Source of the DNA: Astropecten irregularis
Taxonomy: Eukaryota; Echinodermata; Asteroidea; Paxillosida; Astropectinidae
Length of the DNA: 64,000 nt
NCBI GenBank assembly: GCA_963971285.1
Contig: OZ020261.1
Coordinates: 1,736,001-1,800,000 of the forward strand
Reading direction: 5' to 3'
The notes beneath the pieces were generated by a model. That model did no database searches. It had not been told where the DNA came from and was given only the letters and a program-made list of their open reading frames with translations. The stretch's first letter is position 1, and each line of letters opens with the position of its first letter. This document shows, piece by piece, positions 17,940 to 28,690 of this stretch. Position numbers and translations under genes: made by a program.

Positions 17940-18960
17940 CATTTAAGAGCTGTTACTGTTTGCTGGTTCTTGGGGAGGAACTTCCACTGAGATGTGATCT
18001 ATTGGCCCTTGTGAGGTGTCACTGTTTGCTGGTTCTTGGGGAGGGACTTCCACTGAGAAGTGATCTTTTGGCCCTTGTGAGGTGTCACTGTTTGCTGGTT
18101 CTTGGGGAGGGAACTTCCACTGAGATGTGATCTATTGGCCCTTGTGAGGCGTCACTGTTTGCTGGTTCTTGGGGAGGAACTTCCACTGAGATGTGATCTA
18201 CTGGCCCTTGTGAGGTGTCACTCTTTGCTGGTTCTTGGGGAGGGAACTTCCACGGAGATTTGATCTATTGGCCCTTGTGAGGCGTCACTGTTTGCTGGTT
18301 CGTGGGGAGGAACTTCCACTGAGATGTGATCTATTGGCCCCTGTGAGGTGTCACTGTTTGCTGGTTCTTGGGGAGGAACTTACACTGAGATGTGATATAT
18401 TGGCCCTTGTGATGCATCACTGTTTGCTGGTTCTTGGGGAGGAACTTCCACTGAGATGTGATATATTGGCCCTTATGAGGCGTCAATGTTTGCTGGTTCT
18501 TGGGGAGGGAACTTCCACTGAGATGTGATCTATTGGCCCTTGTGAGGCGTCACTGTTTGCTGGTTCTTGGGGAGGAACTTCCACTGAGATGTGATCTATT
18601 GGCGCTTGTGATGAGGTGTCACTGTTTGCTGGTTCTTGGGGAGGAACTTCCACTGAGATGTGATCTATTGGCCCTTGTGAGTTGTCACTGTTTGCTGGTT
18701 CTTGGGGAGGAACTTCCACTGAGATGTGATCTACTGGCCCTTGTGAAGCGTCACTGTTTGCTGGTTCTTGGGGAGGAACTTCCACTGAGATGTGATCTAT
18801 TGGCCCTTGTGAGGCGTCACTGTTTGCTGGTTCTTGGGGAGGAACTTCCACTGAGATGTGATCTATTGGCTCTTGTGAGGCGTCACTGTTTTCTGGTTCT
18901 TGGGGAGGAACTTCCACTGAGATGTGATCTACTGGCCCTTGTGAGGCGTCACTGTTTGCT
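17940..18960. repeat. 66-bp minisatellite encoding the GPCR tail (unit A)
   Basis: About 15 units of TTGCTGGTTCTTGGGGAGGA, then ACTTCCACTGAGATGTGATC, then TATTGGCCCTTGTGAGGCGTCACTG in shorter pieces. The right-hand units are in frame with the GPCR; units left of 18483 lie past its stop because array units differ by single bases (GGGAGGA against GGGAGGGA). Confidence 0.85.
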
Positions 18961-19931
18961 GCTTTCCTGGCAATATTGTGCAGTGCAATTTGTTCATTTT
19001 GCCGCTGTTGGGTTGGACTGTTTCCATGGCAACATCTTGCACAGTTGAGAAAAGCAAAAGCCTTGAGAAAGGCTGCTCTGTAATCTGAATTTGTCCCGCT
19101 GTATATCAGGGGATTAATAGAGCTATTAATTAATAGTATGATTTGCTTTGTGAGTACTAGGTCGATCCATGCCTCAGTCTGTTTGATCCTGTCAACAGTA
19201 GAGAGGTATGCTCCAGGTTGTAGTGTCAGTGTTTTAATGCCTTCATTAACAGCAAGTACATTACAGGCAAAAAACACGACTGTGTTTAAAAGTAGCATGG
19301 CAACTACTCTCCCAAAATGGTTCCGACGGGTTGAATGCAGTGGTTGTGGCTGTCGTACTTTTAATAGTATGTAAATATACAATACAAGGTTGATCAATAC
19401 GAGGATTGCATACATGAGTGTTACAAAAATATTTTGTCCAACAGTACTACTACTCCATTGTATGGAGCTGAGTAGAGTTATCCCGATGACAATTGCTATC
19501 AGCCATACAGCAGCTGATATCTTAGCAGCTCGACATTTACTGGCTGTAGCTCTGAATGTTATCGGTTGTCGTATGGCAAAGAATCGCTCAAAGGCCAGAG
19601 CTGTTACAAAACCATATGATGAAATGAAACTGATATCAACAACATATTGCAAATGATTAGTGACAATGTTGCTTGCATTGTTCATGATCATTATAACTCC
19701 GATCAGCATGATGCTGTCAGCCACTGCTAAGTTGCCCAAGTAGACATTGATGATGGAGTGCATGGATTTAACACGTGCAATGACATACAGGAAGATGACA
19801 TTCATAAGCAGACCAAATGGTGCCACATAATTCACCGCGGTCAGCTGTATCTGAACATTTTTATTGAAATGTTGTGCATATTCTTCATAAGCTCTGAGCA
19901 TGTCATTTTCCTCATCTGTCCAATTTGCCAT
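18483..19931 (-). CDS. class A (rhodopsin-like) GPCR with repetitive C-terminal tail, unit A
   Basis: Intronless 482-residue seven-helix receptor, nested in an HPS6 intron on the same strand. The first eukaryotic start is ATG at 19931 (MANWTDEEN); seven codons upstream lie open but begin at TTG. Landmarks: N-glycosylation NWT near the N-terminus, TM1 about residues 36-55, TM2 GNLAVAD, ERF in place of DRY at the end of TM3 (AFERFFAIRQP), TM7 NSSINPLIYS (NPxxY), then a CARCC palmitoylation-like cluster. After about residue 325 the tail consists of 22-residue repeats (SDASQGPIDHISVEV + PPQEPAN), rich in Pro, Ser and acidic residues, about 6.5 copies here against about 10.5 in unit B. The last residues (SPRTSKH) come from a one-base length change inside the array. 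Ligand unknown. Confidence 0.85.
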   Translation of the reverse strand: MANWTDEENDMLRAYEEYAQHFNKNVQIQLTAVNYVAPFGLLMNVIFLYVIARVKSMHSIINVYLGNLAVADSIMLIGVIMIMNNASNIVTNHLQYVVDISFISSYGFVTALAFERFFAIRQPITFRATASKCRAAKISAAVWLIAIVIGITLLSSIQWSSSTVGQNIFVTLMYAILVLINLVLYIYILLKVRQPQPLHSTRRNHFGRVVAMLLLNTVVFFACNVLAVNEGIKTLTLQPGAYLSTVDRIKQTEAWIDLVLTKQIILLINSSINPLIYSGTNSDYRAAFLKAFAFLNCARCCHGNSPTQQRQNEQIALHNIARKAANSDASQGPVDHISVEVPPQEPENSDASQEPIDHISVEVPPQEPANSDASQGPIDHISVEVPPQEPANSDASQGPVDHISVEVPPQEPANSDNSQGPIDHISVEVPPQEPANSDTSSQAPIDHISVEVPPQEPANSDASQGPIDHISVEVPSPRTSKH

Positions 19932-20009
19932 TTTGTAGGATTTTCTGATCAAACTGTCCAGATAGATGCAGCTACCTGTGTTCCTGCCTTAATGATCTGC
20001 ATCCTTACA

Positions 20010-20305
20010 TCAACTCCAGTTCCATGTTCCACTGCACCCTCAACATCCACTGCAGTTCCACACTCCACTGCACCCTCACCATCCACTGCAGTTCCACACT
20101 CCACTGCACCCTCAGAATCCACTACAGTTCCACACTCCACTGCACCCTCAGAATCCACTACAGTTCCACACTCCACTGCACCCTCAGAATCTACTACAGT
20201 TCCACAATCCACTGCACCCACAACATCCACTACAGTTCCACACTCCACTGCACCCTCAGTGTCCACTACAGTTCCACACTCCACTGCACCCTCATTATCC
20301 ACATA
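20010..20305. repeat. 36-bp minisatellite upstream of the GPCR (unit A)
   Basis: About eight units of CCACTGCACCCTCAGAATCC + ACTACAGTTCCACACT. It lies 80 bp upstream of the GPCR start codon, so it may be transcribed as 5' UTR. All frames stay open because 36 is a multiple of three. Confidence 0.85.
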
Positions 20306-20799
20306 TAAACCAGCCTGTTGTCCGAGGCCTACATGTAAATGTTGCATGTACATTGACTGATAATGTGGTGAAACACTGATGCAACCTTTAGGAAGAATGA
20401 CTGTTTAATCTACATGCATCACAATTTGTACTCACAGTGAAGTCCAGATTTCACACAATGGAAACTAAAACATGAACGATTTCTTAGATCAAATTATCTC
20501 CAACTTTCAATTTTACTTTTTAGTTGTAACTGAATATTTACAACCACTTATAGAAATATTAGCCGCATGGAGCTCTTGTATTACTTGAGACAGGGAAACA
20601 AAACCACATTGATCTTTAACTGTACATCAGACAATGGGAATTACTTTTAACCTAATAAATAATTTCTTCGATTCAATTATATTTCACTTTCAGTATTGCA
20701 TATTTCAGTACACACAGAGATGATGTACTACAATAATGTATGTGGAATTATGACCAGCATGTGGCATCCATAACAAACATTAGAAGACACAGGGCAGAA
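20306..20799. other. HPS6 intron sequence, no recognised feature
   Basis: AT-rich sequence shared with unit B. I see no gene or repeat. Confidence 0.5.
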
Positions 20800-22466
20800 T
20801 AAACGAAGCGATGTCCGATGAATTCCCGTTGTATTTGGGGGGTGCCTCAAGGATCAGTCATGGGTCTACTAGACTTCATCTTGTACACAAGTCCTCTAAG
20901 TGAAGTCATCTCTGCTCATGCAGATGTACGTCACGTGTTATATGCTGATGACACTCAATTGTATGTCATTACACAACGTGATGACTTACATGAAGACATT
21001 TCATCTATGGAGAACTTTGTACAGGATGTTTAGGTCTTGGGCCAATGACAACTATCTCATGCTTAATAGAGACAAAACTGAAATGATTCATATCAAATCA
21101 AAGTACCGTAAGCACAACGAGCGTCCCACTCTCAATATAGATGGAGTATCTATTAAGTTAACCCTAACCCTCCTCAATCCTCCAAAATCCTTCTGGTAGT
21201 TTTGGAGGATTTCAGAGGATTCAGGATATAATGTCATTTTCAAGTGAGGACCACTTGAGGAGTTGCAAGGATTCAGGATAAATGCATTTTTTGAGGTATG
21301 GCCACCGAAGGATTCTGAAGGATTCAGGATTCAGGTACCTCTCATTTTGAGTATAAGTGAGATCACTGGAGGATTATGGAGGATTCAGGATGAACGCAGT
21401 TTTTAAAGTGTGACCATTGGAGGATTGTGGAGGATTCAGGATAAACGCATTTTTTTAGGTATGGCCACCGAAGGATTCTGAAGGATTCAGGATTCAGGTA
21501 CCTCTCATTTTGAGTATAAGTGAGATCACTGGAGGATTGTGGAGGATTCAGGATGAACGTAGTTTTTAAAGTGTGACCATTGGAGGATTGTGGAGGATTC
21601 AGGATGGCACACAGTATAATGCCCCTAGGGGGTTAGGGTTAACTCTTCAACATCTGCCAAGGATCTAGGTGTTATTGTTGATGACTCTCTTGACTTAAGG
21701 GATCACATTCGTAAAGTCTGCCGGGCAGCCACATTTGGCATTTACAGGATAGGAAAAGTTCGGAAATATCTTGACCAAAGTTCAAACCAACGTCTTGTTA
21801 ATGCTTTCATTACACCACACCTCGATTACTGTAATAGTTTGATAATTAACTTACCTGCCGCTCATCTTGCTCCATTACAACATATACAAAATACCTCTGC
21901 CCGTCTTATCACACGCACCAGAAAGCACGAACACATAACCCCTGTCATTCGCAATTTGCACTGGTTAAACATCCCACAAAGAATTCAGTTCAAAATCTTA
22001 CTAATTGCATACAACATAATCCAAAGCAACGCACCATCATATCTGATTGACCTCGTCTCAGACAAAACTCCTACTTCTATGACCCTCAGATCATCTTCAA
22101 AATCCCAACTTGCCCCTGGCCCTCGTTCTCATACTCGTTATGGTGATCGTGCTTTCACGGTGTGCGCCCCTCTCCTATGGAATACCCTCCCCTCCCACAT
22201 ACAAAATTCTCCCACAGTCTCCCAACAGTAAATAGTTTTATTATCACTGTCATGTTTATATAATCATGAGTCTCTTGTACAAATAGCTGGGGGCCAGGCC
22301 ACTTGCTTCGAGCGACAAGTTGTCCAGTCAAAACTTAAATTGGCCTCCAGTCATTTCCTGTAATTCTTAATGTTAATGTTAATTTATATTTTGGTTATTT
22401 TTGTTAAGCGCTTAGAAACGTTGTATTAAGCGCTATATAAATATGCATTATTATTATTATTATTAG
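20800..22466 (+). mobile_element. 5'-truncated CR1/L2-like LINE (unit A)
   Basis: Reverse transcriptase remains: [19 protein letters not shown] (catalytic YADD), WANDNYLMLN, then after an inserted MITE AKDLGVIVDDSLDL, FITPHLDYCNSL, HWLNIPQRIQFKILL and GDRAFTVCAPLLWNTLP. The 3' end is GCGCTATATAAATATGCA plus an ATT microsatellite. The reading frame is broken by frameshifts (around 21030 and near the MITE) and the 5' half is missing. The copy in unit B is 45520-47051. Confidence 0.85.
21162..21638. mobile_element. TTAA-flanked MITE with telomere-like ends, inside the LINE (unit A)
   Basis: Flanked by TTAA at 21158-21161 and 21639-21642; ends CCCTAACCCTCC and CCTAGGGGGTTAGGG. The interior is a tandem array of AGGATTGTGGAGGATTCAGG words. 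It splits the LINE frame between DGVSIK and AKDLGV. TTAA targets and CCC ends suit a non-autonomous piggyBac-type element. Unit B copy 45860-46166 has fewer internal units. Confidence 0.8.
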
Positions 22467-23174
22467 AATGAGTGGAAAGTCACCACATGCCATCAGCCTG
22501 TCCAGGTATTCAAAGGCAACATTCTGTTGACTTATCCCATTCAAATCTCCTGAATTGTCTCAGGTTTCAACAGACAGAGGGAGATAGCACCCCAAGTGTT
22601 GCATACCGTTGGAAAGCTCTTTCAGCGATTATCATACCTCTATTATTGGTTGGGTACATATCCATTGTTAACGCTCTGCTACTTAACTGATGATGTAATC
22701 ACACCCTGTTCCATTATCACAAATTTCAAAAAATTTAAAATTGTAAGATCTTATGATTTTTTTTCCCTGGGCCTGAGCCTACACGTTTAACTTAATCTCC
22801 CCAAACCTTTGAGAAACTTTTGACAACAAATTCATCAAAATTACAGGTAAAGTTTTCTCACAGTGAAAACTAATATAACATACATTTGATTCAAGTGAAA
22901 TTTGTCAAATCGGAAGTTCAAAAACCTTCCCTTTTACAAAGTTTTGCCAAAGTTCTTCTTCCATATTTCTGCTAAAGTTCTTCCAAAGATCCTTGATCAC
23001 TGCAGAAATTCTGTTTGTTGCAAACAGCATGTATTTACACAACTTTATGTACATTTTATGCAAATGAGGATGCAGTGAAGCCGTGACCTTTTCACACAAA
23101 TACACACTTGAGAACACTATATACCAGCTTGACCATCGGATGACAGGAACTGCATATCATATTCAGTTTCATGG
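22467..23174. other. HPS6 intron sequence, no recognised feature
   Basis: Shared with unit B. Short ORFs on both strands show no family resemblance. Confidence 0.5.
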
Positions 23175-23346
23175 ATTCTACTTTGATTTTGCAAGAATTA
23201 TCTTCCCTTATTTCCTTGTTTCTCTTTTAAACCTAGTGCATTGTTTAATCTGCAAAGTTTCTGATTTGAATAACAGCTCTTATCTCTTAAAGGCTAAAGA
23301 TTCGCACAATATAGTGCCTATACAAACATACATGTAATACCAGTAT
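23175..23346. repeat. right copy of the 165-bp direct repeat (unit A)
   Basis: Matches 17735-17905 in the same orientation. Followed directly by tRNA-head units, just as the left copy is preceded by them. Confidence 0.8.
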
Positions 23347-23575
23347 AGGGAGGCCCCATCATAGGGCTTGATAGCTCAGATGGTAGAGCACTGGTATGGC
23401 AGTTAATGGGTTATATGGCTTCTGACTGGCACCCTGAGCAAAGATAGTTGACTATAGGGAGGCACCATCATAGGGCTGGATAGCTCAGATGGTAGAGCAC
23501 TGGTAAAGCAGTTAATGGGTTATATGGCTTCTGACTGGCACCCCGAGCAAAGATGGTTGACTATAGGGAGGCCCC
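23343..23575 (+). repeat. 109-bp tRNA-head array, about two units (unit A)
   Basis: Units of AGGGAGGCCCCATCATAGGG + TGGATAGCTCAGATGGTAGA. Ends 28 bp before an HPS6 exon donor (23604). The unit B array (47963-48522) has about five units. Confidence 0.75.
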
Positions 23576-23699
23576 AAATTTTCAAAAATAAAATCGTTCT
23601 TACCGTTGTCTTCTTTCTTGAGAAGGCAGAGACATCCATCACTTTGTGTCTGACCTGCTGACATAGGTTCACAAACTCCACCTGATACAGAATAATACA

Positions 23700-24067
23700 C
23701 ATCTTGCTTAAAGGTAGCACAGGATCATACTTTGGTAGCATACTGAAAGAGAAATCTTCACAGGTTTACATATAACTTTCAACATGGTAATGGTAGAAAC
23801 AAACTGTTAACATTTCTTCTGCCTGAAATGCTGTATTTATCCAGAAAAAGAGTAAAACCAGTGACCAAAATTACTTTTAATCTTTTGAGGATCAAAAATA
23901 AAAGAGAAAAGACTTAAGAAATACTGTGACTGTTTTTCCCTGTTTTCTCAAAGAGTGGGCACCGTATGGGACTGAAATTTTCACAGACAACTGTTACTGT
24001 ATCTTCCTTGATATTTTTACCCATGAATCTGTACTTCTTTGACAAAAACCAAAGTATATGATATTAC
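23700..24067. repeat. decayed dispersed repeat of the AGGTAC family (unit A)
   Basis: AAAGGTAGCACAGGATCATA to AAGTATATGATATTACCTTT: inverted ends of the same family as 29555-29900. Present in unit B at 48655-49019. Confidence 0.55.
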
Positions 24068-24073
24068 CTTTAA

Positions 24074-24449
24074 AGGGATTGCATACGTTTGGTAATTTGA
24101 GCCTATTGTTTGTTTCAAACCAATATAATTGTATATATATACCATAAAACTAACCTGTGAAAGTTTCAATTCAAAAGGTGGTAGCGTTTGTGAGATTTTG
24201 GCGACAAACTAGAGTGGTTATTTCACGCCAGATAACAGTAAGCCAATGGCTAAGAAGCGTTACGGCCATAACGCTTCTCAGATTCATAATTTTTGGAGAT
24301 AAAAAGTGACATATTTTTCCATAACCGTGGTACTTCAAATTGAACGTTTCTCAATATGCATTATACTATCCAAAGCAGCTGTACTTCTCACCAAGTAAGT
24401 TTTTATTGCCATGAATTTTCAGAGTCATTACCAAACGTATGCAATGCCT
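24074..24449. mobile_element. TTAA-flanked MITE present only in unit A
   Basis: AGGGATTGCATACGTTTGGT against ACCAAACGTATGCAATGCCT, with TTAA on both sides (24070-24073, 24450-24453). Unit B has the uninterrupted target (ACCTTTAAACCC at 49011-49022), a clean empty site. Confidence 0.85.
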
Positions 24450-24536
24450 TTAAACCCTGTCACAAAATCTGGCTTACCAGTTGGCTTGGGAATTCCTGGA
24501 ATATAAGTCTGGACAGGATCTCAAACAGAGGCAATC

Positions 24537-26190
24537 CTGATTCAGATTCAGGGGCCATAACAGCCAATGAGACGATGGGAAGTGCTGGGTCCAACTCAGC
24601 ATCCTCCAATGGGATTGCTTGGAATGTTATGTGACCTGTGATGCATGAATGAAAAGACATTATTCAGATTCAGGGGCCACAAAAGTACAACAGCCAATGA
24701 GACGATGGGAAGTGCTGGGTCCAACTCAGCATCCTCCAATGGGATTGCATGGAATGTTATGTGACCTGTGACGCATGAATGAAAAGACATTATTCAGATT
24801 CAGGGGCCACAAAAGTACAACAGCCAATGAGACAATAGGAAGTGCAAGGTCTAACTCAGCATCCTCCAATGGGATTGCTTGGAATGTTATGTGACCTATG
24901 ATGCATGAATGAAAAGACATTATTCAGATTCAGGGGCCACAAAAGTACAACAGCCAATGAGACGACAGGAAGTGCTGGGTCCAACTCAGCATCCTCCAAT
25001 GGGATTGCATGGAATGTTATGTGACCTGTGACGCATGAATGAAAAGACATTATTCAGATTCAGGGGCCACAAAAGTACAACAGCCAATGAGATGATAGGA
25101 AGTGCAAGGTCCAACTCAGCATCCTCCAATGGGATTGCATGGAATGTTATGTGACCTGTGACGCATGAATGAAAAGACATTATTCAGATTCAGGGGCCAC
25201 AAAAGTACAACAGCCAATGAGATGATAGGAAGTGCAAGGTCCAACTCAGCATCCTCCAATGGGATTGCTTGGAATGTTATGTGACCTGTGACGCATGAAT
25301 GAAAAGACATTATTCAGATTCAGGGGCCACAAAAGTACAACAGCCAATGAGATGATAGGAAGTGCAAGGTCCAACTCAGCATCCTCCAATGGGATTGCAT
25401 GGAATGTTATGTGACCTGTGACGCATGAATGAAAAGACATTATTCAGATTCAGGGGCCACAAAAGTACAACAGCCAATGAGATGATAGGAAGTGCAAGGT
25501 CCAACTCAGCATCCTCCAATGGGATTGCATGGAATGTTATGTGACCTGTGACGCATGAATGAAAAGACATTATTCAGATTCAGGGGCCACAAAAGTACAA
25601 CAGCCAATGAGATGATAGGAAGTGCAAGGTCCAACTCAGCATCCTCCAATGGGATTGCTTGGAATGTTATGTGACCTGTGATGCATGAATGAAAAGACAT
25701 TATTCAGATTCAGGGGCCACAAAAGTACAACAGCCAATGAGACGATGGGAAGTGCTGGGTCCAACTCAGCATCCTCCAATGGGATTGCTTGGAATGTTAT
25801 GTGACCTGTGATGCATGAATGAAAAGACATTATTCAGATTCAGGGGCCACAAAAGTACAACAGCCAATGAGACGATGGGAAGTGCAGGGTCCAACTCAGC
25901 ATCCTCCAATGGGATTGCTTGGAATGTTATGTGACCTGTGACGCATGAATGAAAAGACATTATTCAGATTCAGGGGCCACAAAAGTACAACAGCCAATGA
26001 GACGATAGGAAGTGCTGGGTCCAACTCAGCATCCTCCAATGGGATTGCTTGGAATGTTATGTGACCTGTGATGCATGAATGAAAAGACATTATTCAGATT
26101 CAGGGGCCAAACCAGCCAATGAGACGATAGGAAGTGCTGGGTCCAACTCAGCATCCTCCAATGGGATTGCATGGAATGTAATGTGACACA
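24537..26190. repeat. 130-bp satellite array (unit A)
   Basis: About 13 units starting ATTCAGATTCAGGGGCCA, with CAGCCAATGAGACGAT, CATCCTCCAATGGGATTG and GGAATGTTATGTGACC inside. Only about three units are present in unit B (49102-49460). The first unit abuts the splice acceptor of exon 24478-24536. Confidence 0.9.
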
Positions 26191-26599
26191 AATTATTCAG
26201 ATTCCAGGGCCACAAATCAAAAACCTTGAAATTCAATGAGATGGCTTCATCAGAACATTGTACAGCTTACAACATTGTATACATGGTAGTATTTACAATT
26301 TTTTCTAAATACATTAGTTATTATTACTAAGAACAAAATCTCAACATATCTAAATATCAAAATAGGATTGACTGAAAAAATGACCAAAGTTTACCATTTT
26401 CATCATAGTGACCAATATTAAGGGCGTCTAGGAGTGCAGAAAGCGTTGCCATAGGAACATGAAGACAAAGATGAGTCATCCATGTTTGCCGAACTTTCGG
26501 TGAAACTGCAGCGGAGTCATCCAATATTTGAGAAACAACATCTTCCACTGTGAGCGGTTTGGCCAAATTAACCTGGAGATGTAAGAGAAAGAAATTAGG

Positions 26600-27246
26600 G
26601 CAATGACCAGGGGCACCAAGGCAATGACCAGGGGCACCAAGGCAATGACCATGGACACCAAGGCAATGACCAGGGGCACCAAGGCAATGACCAGGGGCAC
26701 CAAGGCAATGACCATGGACACCAAGGCAATGACCAGGGGCACCAAGGCAATGACCATGGACACCAAGGCAATGACCAAGCACACCAAGGCAATGACCAGG
26801 GGCACCAAGGCAATGACCATGGACACCAAGGCAATGACCAGGGGCACCAAGGCAATGACCACGGACACCAAGGCAATGACCAGGGGCATCAAGGCAATGA
26901 CCAAGGGCACCAAGGCAATGACCAGGGACACCAAGGCAATGACCAGGGGCACCAAGGCAATGACCAGGGGTACCAAGGCAATGACCAGGGGCATCAAGGC
27001 AATAAACAGGTGCACCAGGGCAATGACCAGGGGCACCAAGGCAATGACCAGGGGCATCAAGGCAATGACCAAGGGCACCAAGGCAATGACCAGGGACACC
27101 AAGGCAATGACCAGGGGCACCAAGGCAATGACCAGGGGTACCAAGGCAATGACCAGGGGCATCAAGGCAATAAACAGGTGCACCAGGGCAATGACCAGGG
27201 GCACCAAGGCAATGACCAGAGGCACCAAGGCAATGACCAGGGGCAC
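26600..27246. repeat. 21-bp minisatellite filling an HPS6 intron (unit A)
   Basis: About 30 units of CAATGACCAGGGGCACCAAG + G. The intron 26573-27264 consists almost entirely of it. Being a multiple of three it leaves all frames open. Unit B array 49864-50390. Confidence 0.9.
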
Positions 27247-27469
27247 TTCATGAACCCATCTCACCTTTGACTGGTCGTCCATAACAGCAAGCTTCTTCTG
27301 GTATAACTGCCAGTACTGCTGGAGTAGTGGCCTCATGTTATCGTTCAACTGCGTCCCGGGGTCATTGTCCTGATCTTTGGTTTCGTACAAAGTCTTCAAC
27401 GCTCGGGATGCCTGTGGCTTGTGGTTTGCATCCGCCTCCTGTAGATTACAATGAGCATCTAGCCATTAT

Positions 27470-27747
27470 GGGCATTTACAAAACAAAGGCTTAGGCTTAG
27501 GCTCAGGCTCAGGTTCAGACTCAGGCTCAGGCTCAGGTTCAGACTCAGGCTCAGGCTCTGTTTCGTGAATCCATTCTAAAATAACGGGTATCAAAATAGA
27601 GGCTTTTGGCAGCAGTGTGGAGGTAGATTCTCTGGTTTGAACATGAAAACAGAGATTTAGTCTTAAATGAAAAACTACAAACTATATTATCAGCATATGG
27701 ATGACAGAGCCGGAGCCTGAGCTTAAGCCTCAATTTTGTAAACCCCC
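27470..27747. repeat. GGGCATTT-ended MITE with expanded GGCTCA hexamers (unit A)
   Basis: GGGCATTTACAAAACAAAGG at the left, CAATTTTGTAAACCCCC at the right; a long (GGCTCA)n/(GGTTCA) tract follows the left end. Begins 32 bp upstream of HPS6 exon 27265-27438. Unit B: 50608-50861, shorter tract. Confidence 0.7.
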
Positions 27748-27804
27748 TATGACTTCAGTGTGACGGTTTCCAACATTGAGTAGCCTACAACATGTGTACT
27801 TGGA

Positions 27805-28690
27805 TTATTCAGATTCTGGGGCCAATAATTGGAATACTAATGTGTACTTAGGTTATTCAGATTCAGGGGCCACTGTACAGCCAAAGATATAAGAATACAA
27901 CACGTGTACTTAGGTTATTCAGATTCAGTGGCCACTGTACAGCCAAAGATATAAGAAAACAAAACGTGTACAAGGTTATTCAGATTCAGGGGCCATTGTA
28001 CAGCCAAAGATATAAGAATACAAAACGTGTACAAAGTTATTCAGATTCAGGGGCCATTGTACAGCCAAAGATATAAGAAAACAAAACGTGTACAAGGTTA
28101 TTCAGATTCAGGGGCCACTGTACAGCCAAAGATATAAGAATACAAAACGTGTACTTAGGTCATTCAGATTCAGGGGCCATTGTACAGCCAAAGATATAAG
28201 AATACAACACGTGTACTTAGGTTATTCAGATTCAGTGGCCATTGTACAGCCAAAGATATAAGAATACAAAATGTGTACTTAGGTTATTCAGATTCAGGGG
28301 CCACTGTACAGCCAAAGATATAAGAATACAAAACGTGTACTTAGGTTATTCAGATTCAGGGGCCACTGTACAGCCAAAGATATAAGAATACAAAACGTGT
28401 ACAAGGTTATTCAGATTCAGGGGCCATTGTACAGCCAAAGATATAAGAATACAAAACGTGTACTTAGGTTATTCAGATTCAGGGGCCATTGTACAGCCAA
28501 AGATATAAGAATACAAAACGTGTACTTAGGTTATTCAGATTCAGGGGCCAGTGTACAGCCAAAGATATAAGAATACAAAACGTGTACTTAGGTTATTCAG
28601 ATTCAGGGGCCATTGTACAGCCAAAGATATAAGAATACAAAACGTGTACTTAGGTTATTCAGATTCAGGGGCCATGTACAGCCAATGATA
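27805..28690. repeat. 62-64-bp satellite array (unit A)
   Basis: About 14 units of GTTATTCAGATTCAGGGGCC + ATTGTACAGCCAAAGATATA + AGAATACAAAACGTGTACTTAG. It shares the ATTCAGATTCAGGGGCCA phrase with the 130-bp satellite. Solitary monomers with CCAAT follow near 28822, 28915 and 29026. Unit B array 50925-51630. Confidence 0.9.

Noticed and set aside
17936-19048. Plus-strand ORFs with LPLRCDLLALV repeats, and their counterpart at 42677-43717
   Set aside because: They are the antisense of the 66-bp repeats encoding the GPCR tail; 66 is a multiple of three, so every frame stays open. The minus strand carries a true receptor.
19932-19952. Earlier start for the GPCR (MIRKSYK)
   Set aside because: The codon is TTG; the first ATG is seven codons downstream in both units.
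19758-20360. Mucin-like plus-strand ORF (VPHSTAPSESTT repeats) and minus-strand VECGTVVD ORF, also at 44427-45059
   Set aside because: Both are readings of the 36-bp minisatellite; the plus ORF also runs antisense through the GPCR start. No signal for a real protein.
21158-21172. Interstitial telomere repeat
   Set aside because: Only about two repeat units, inverted at the other end and flanked by TTAA: a transposon end.
24596-26090. Series of identical 64-residue minus ORFs at 130-bp spacing
   Set aside because: Produced by the 130-bp satellite; only exon 24478-24536 at its edge is coding.
26476-27399. Long minus ORF with ALVPLVI repeats and plus ORF with MTRGTKA repeats
   Set aside because: Retained-intron reading through the 21-bp minisatellite; flanking exon ends have good splice sites with consistent phases.
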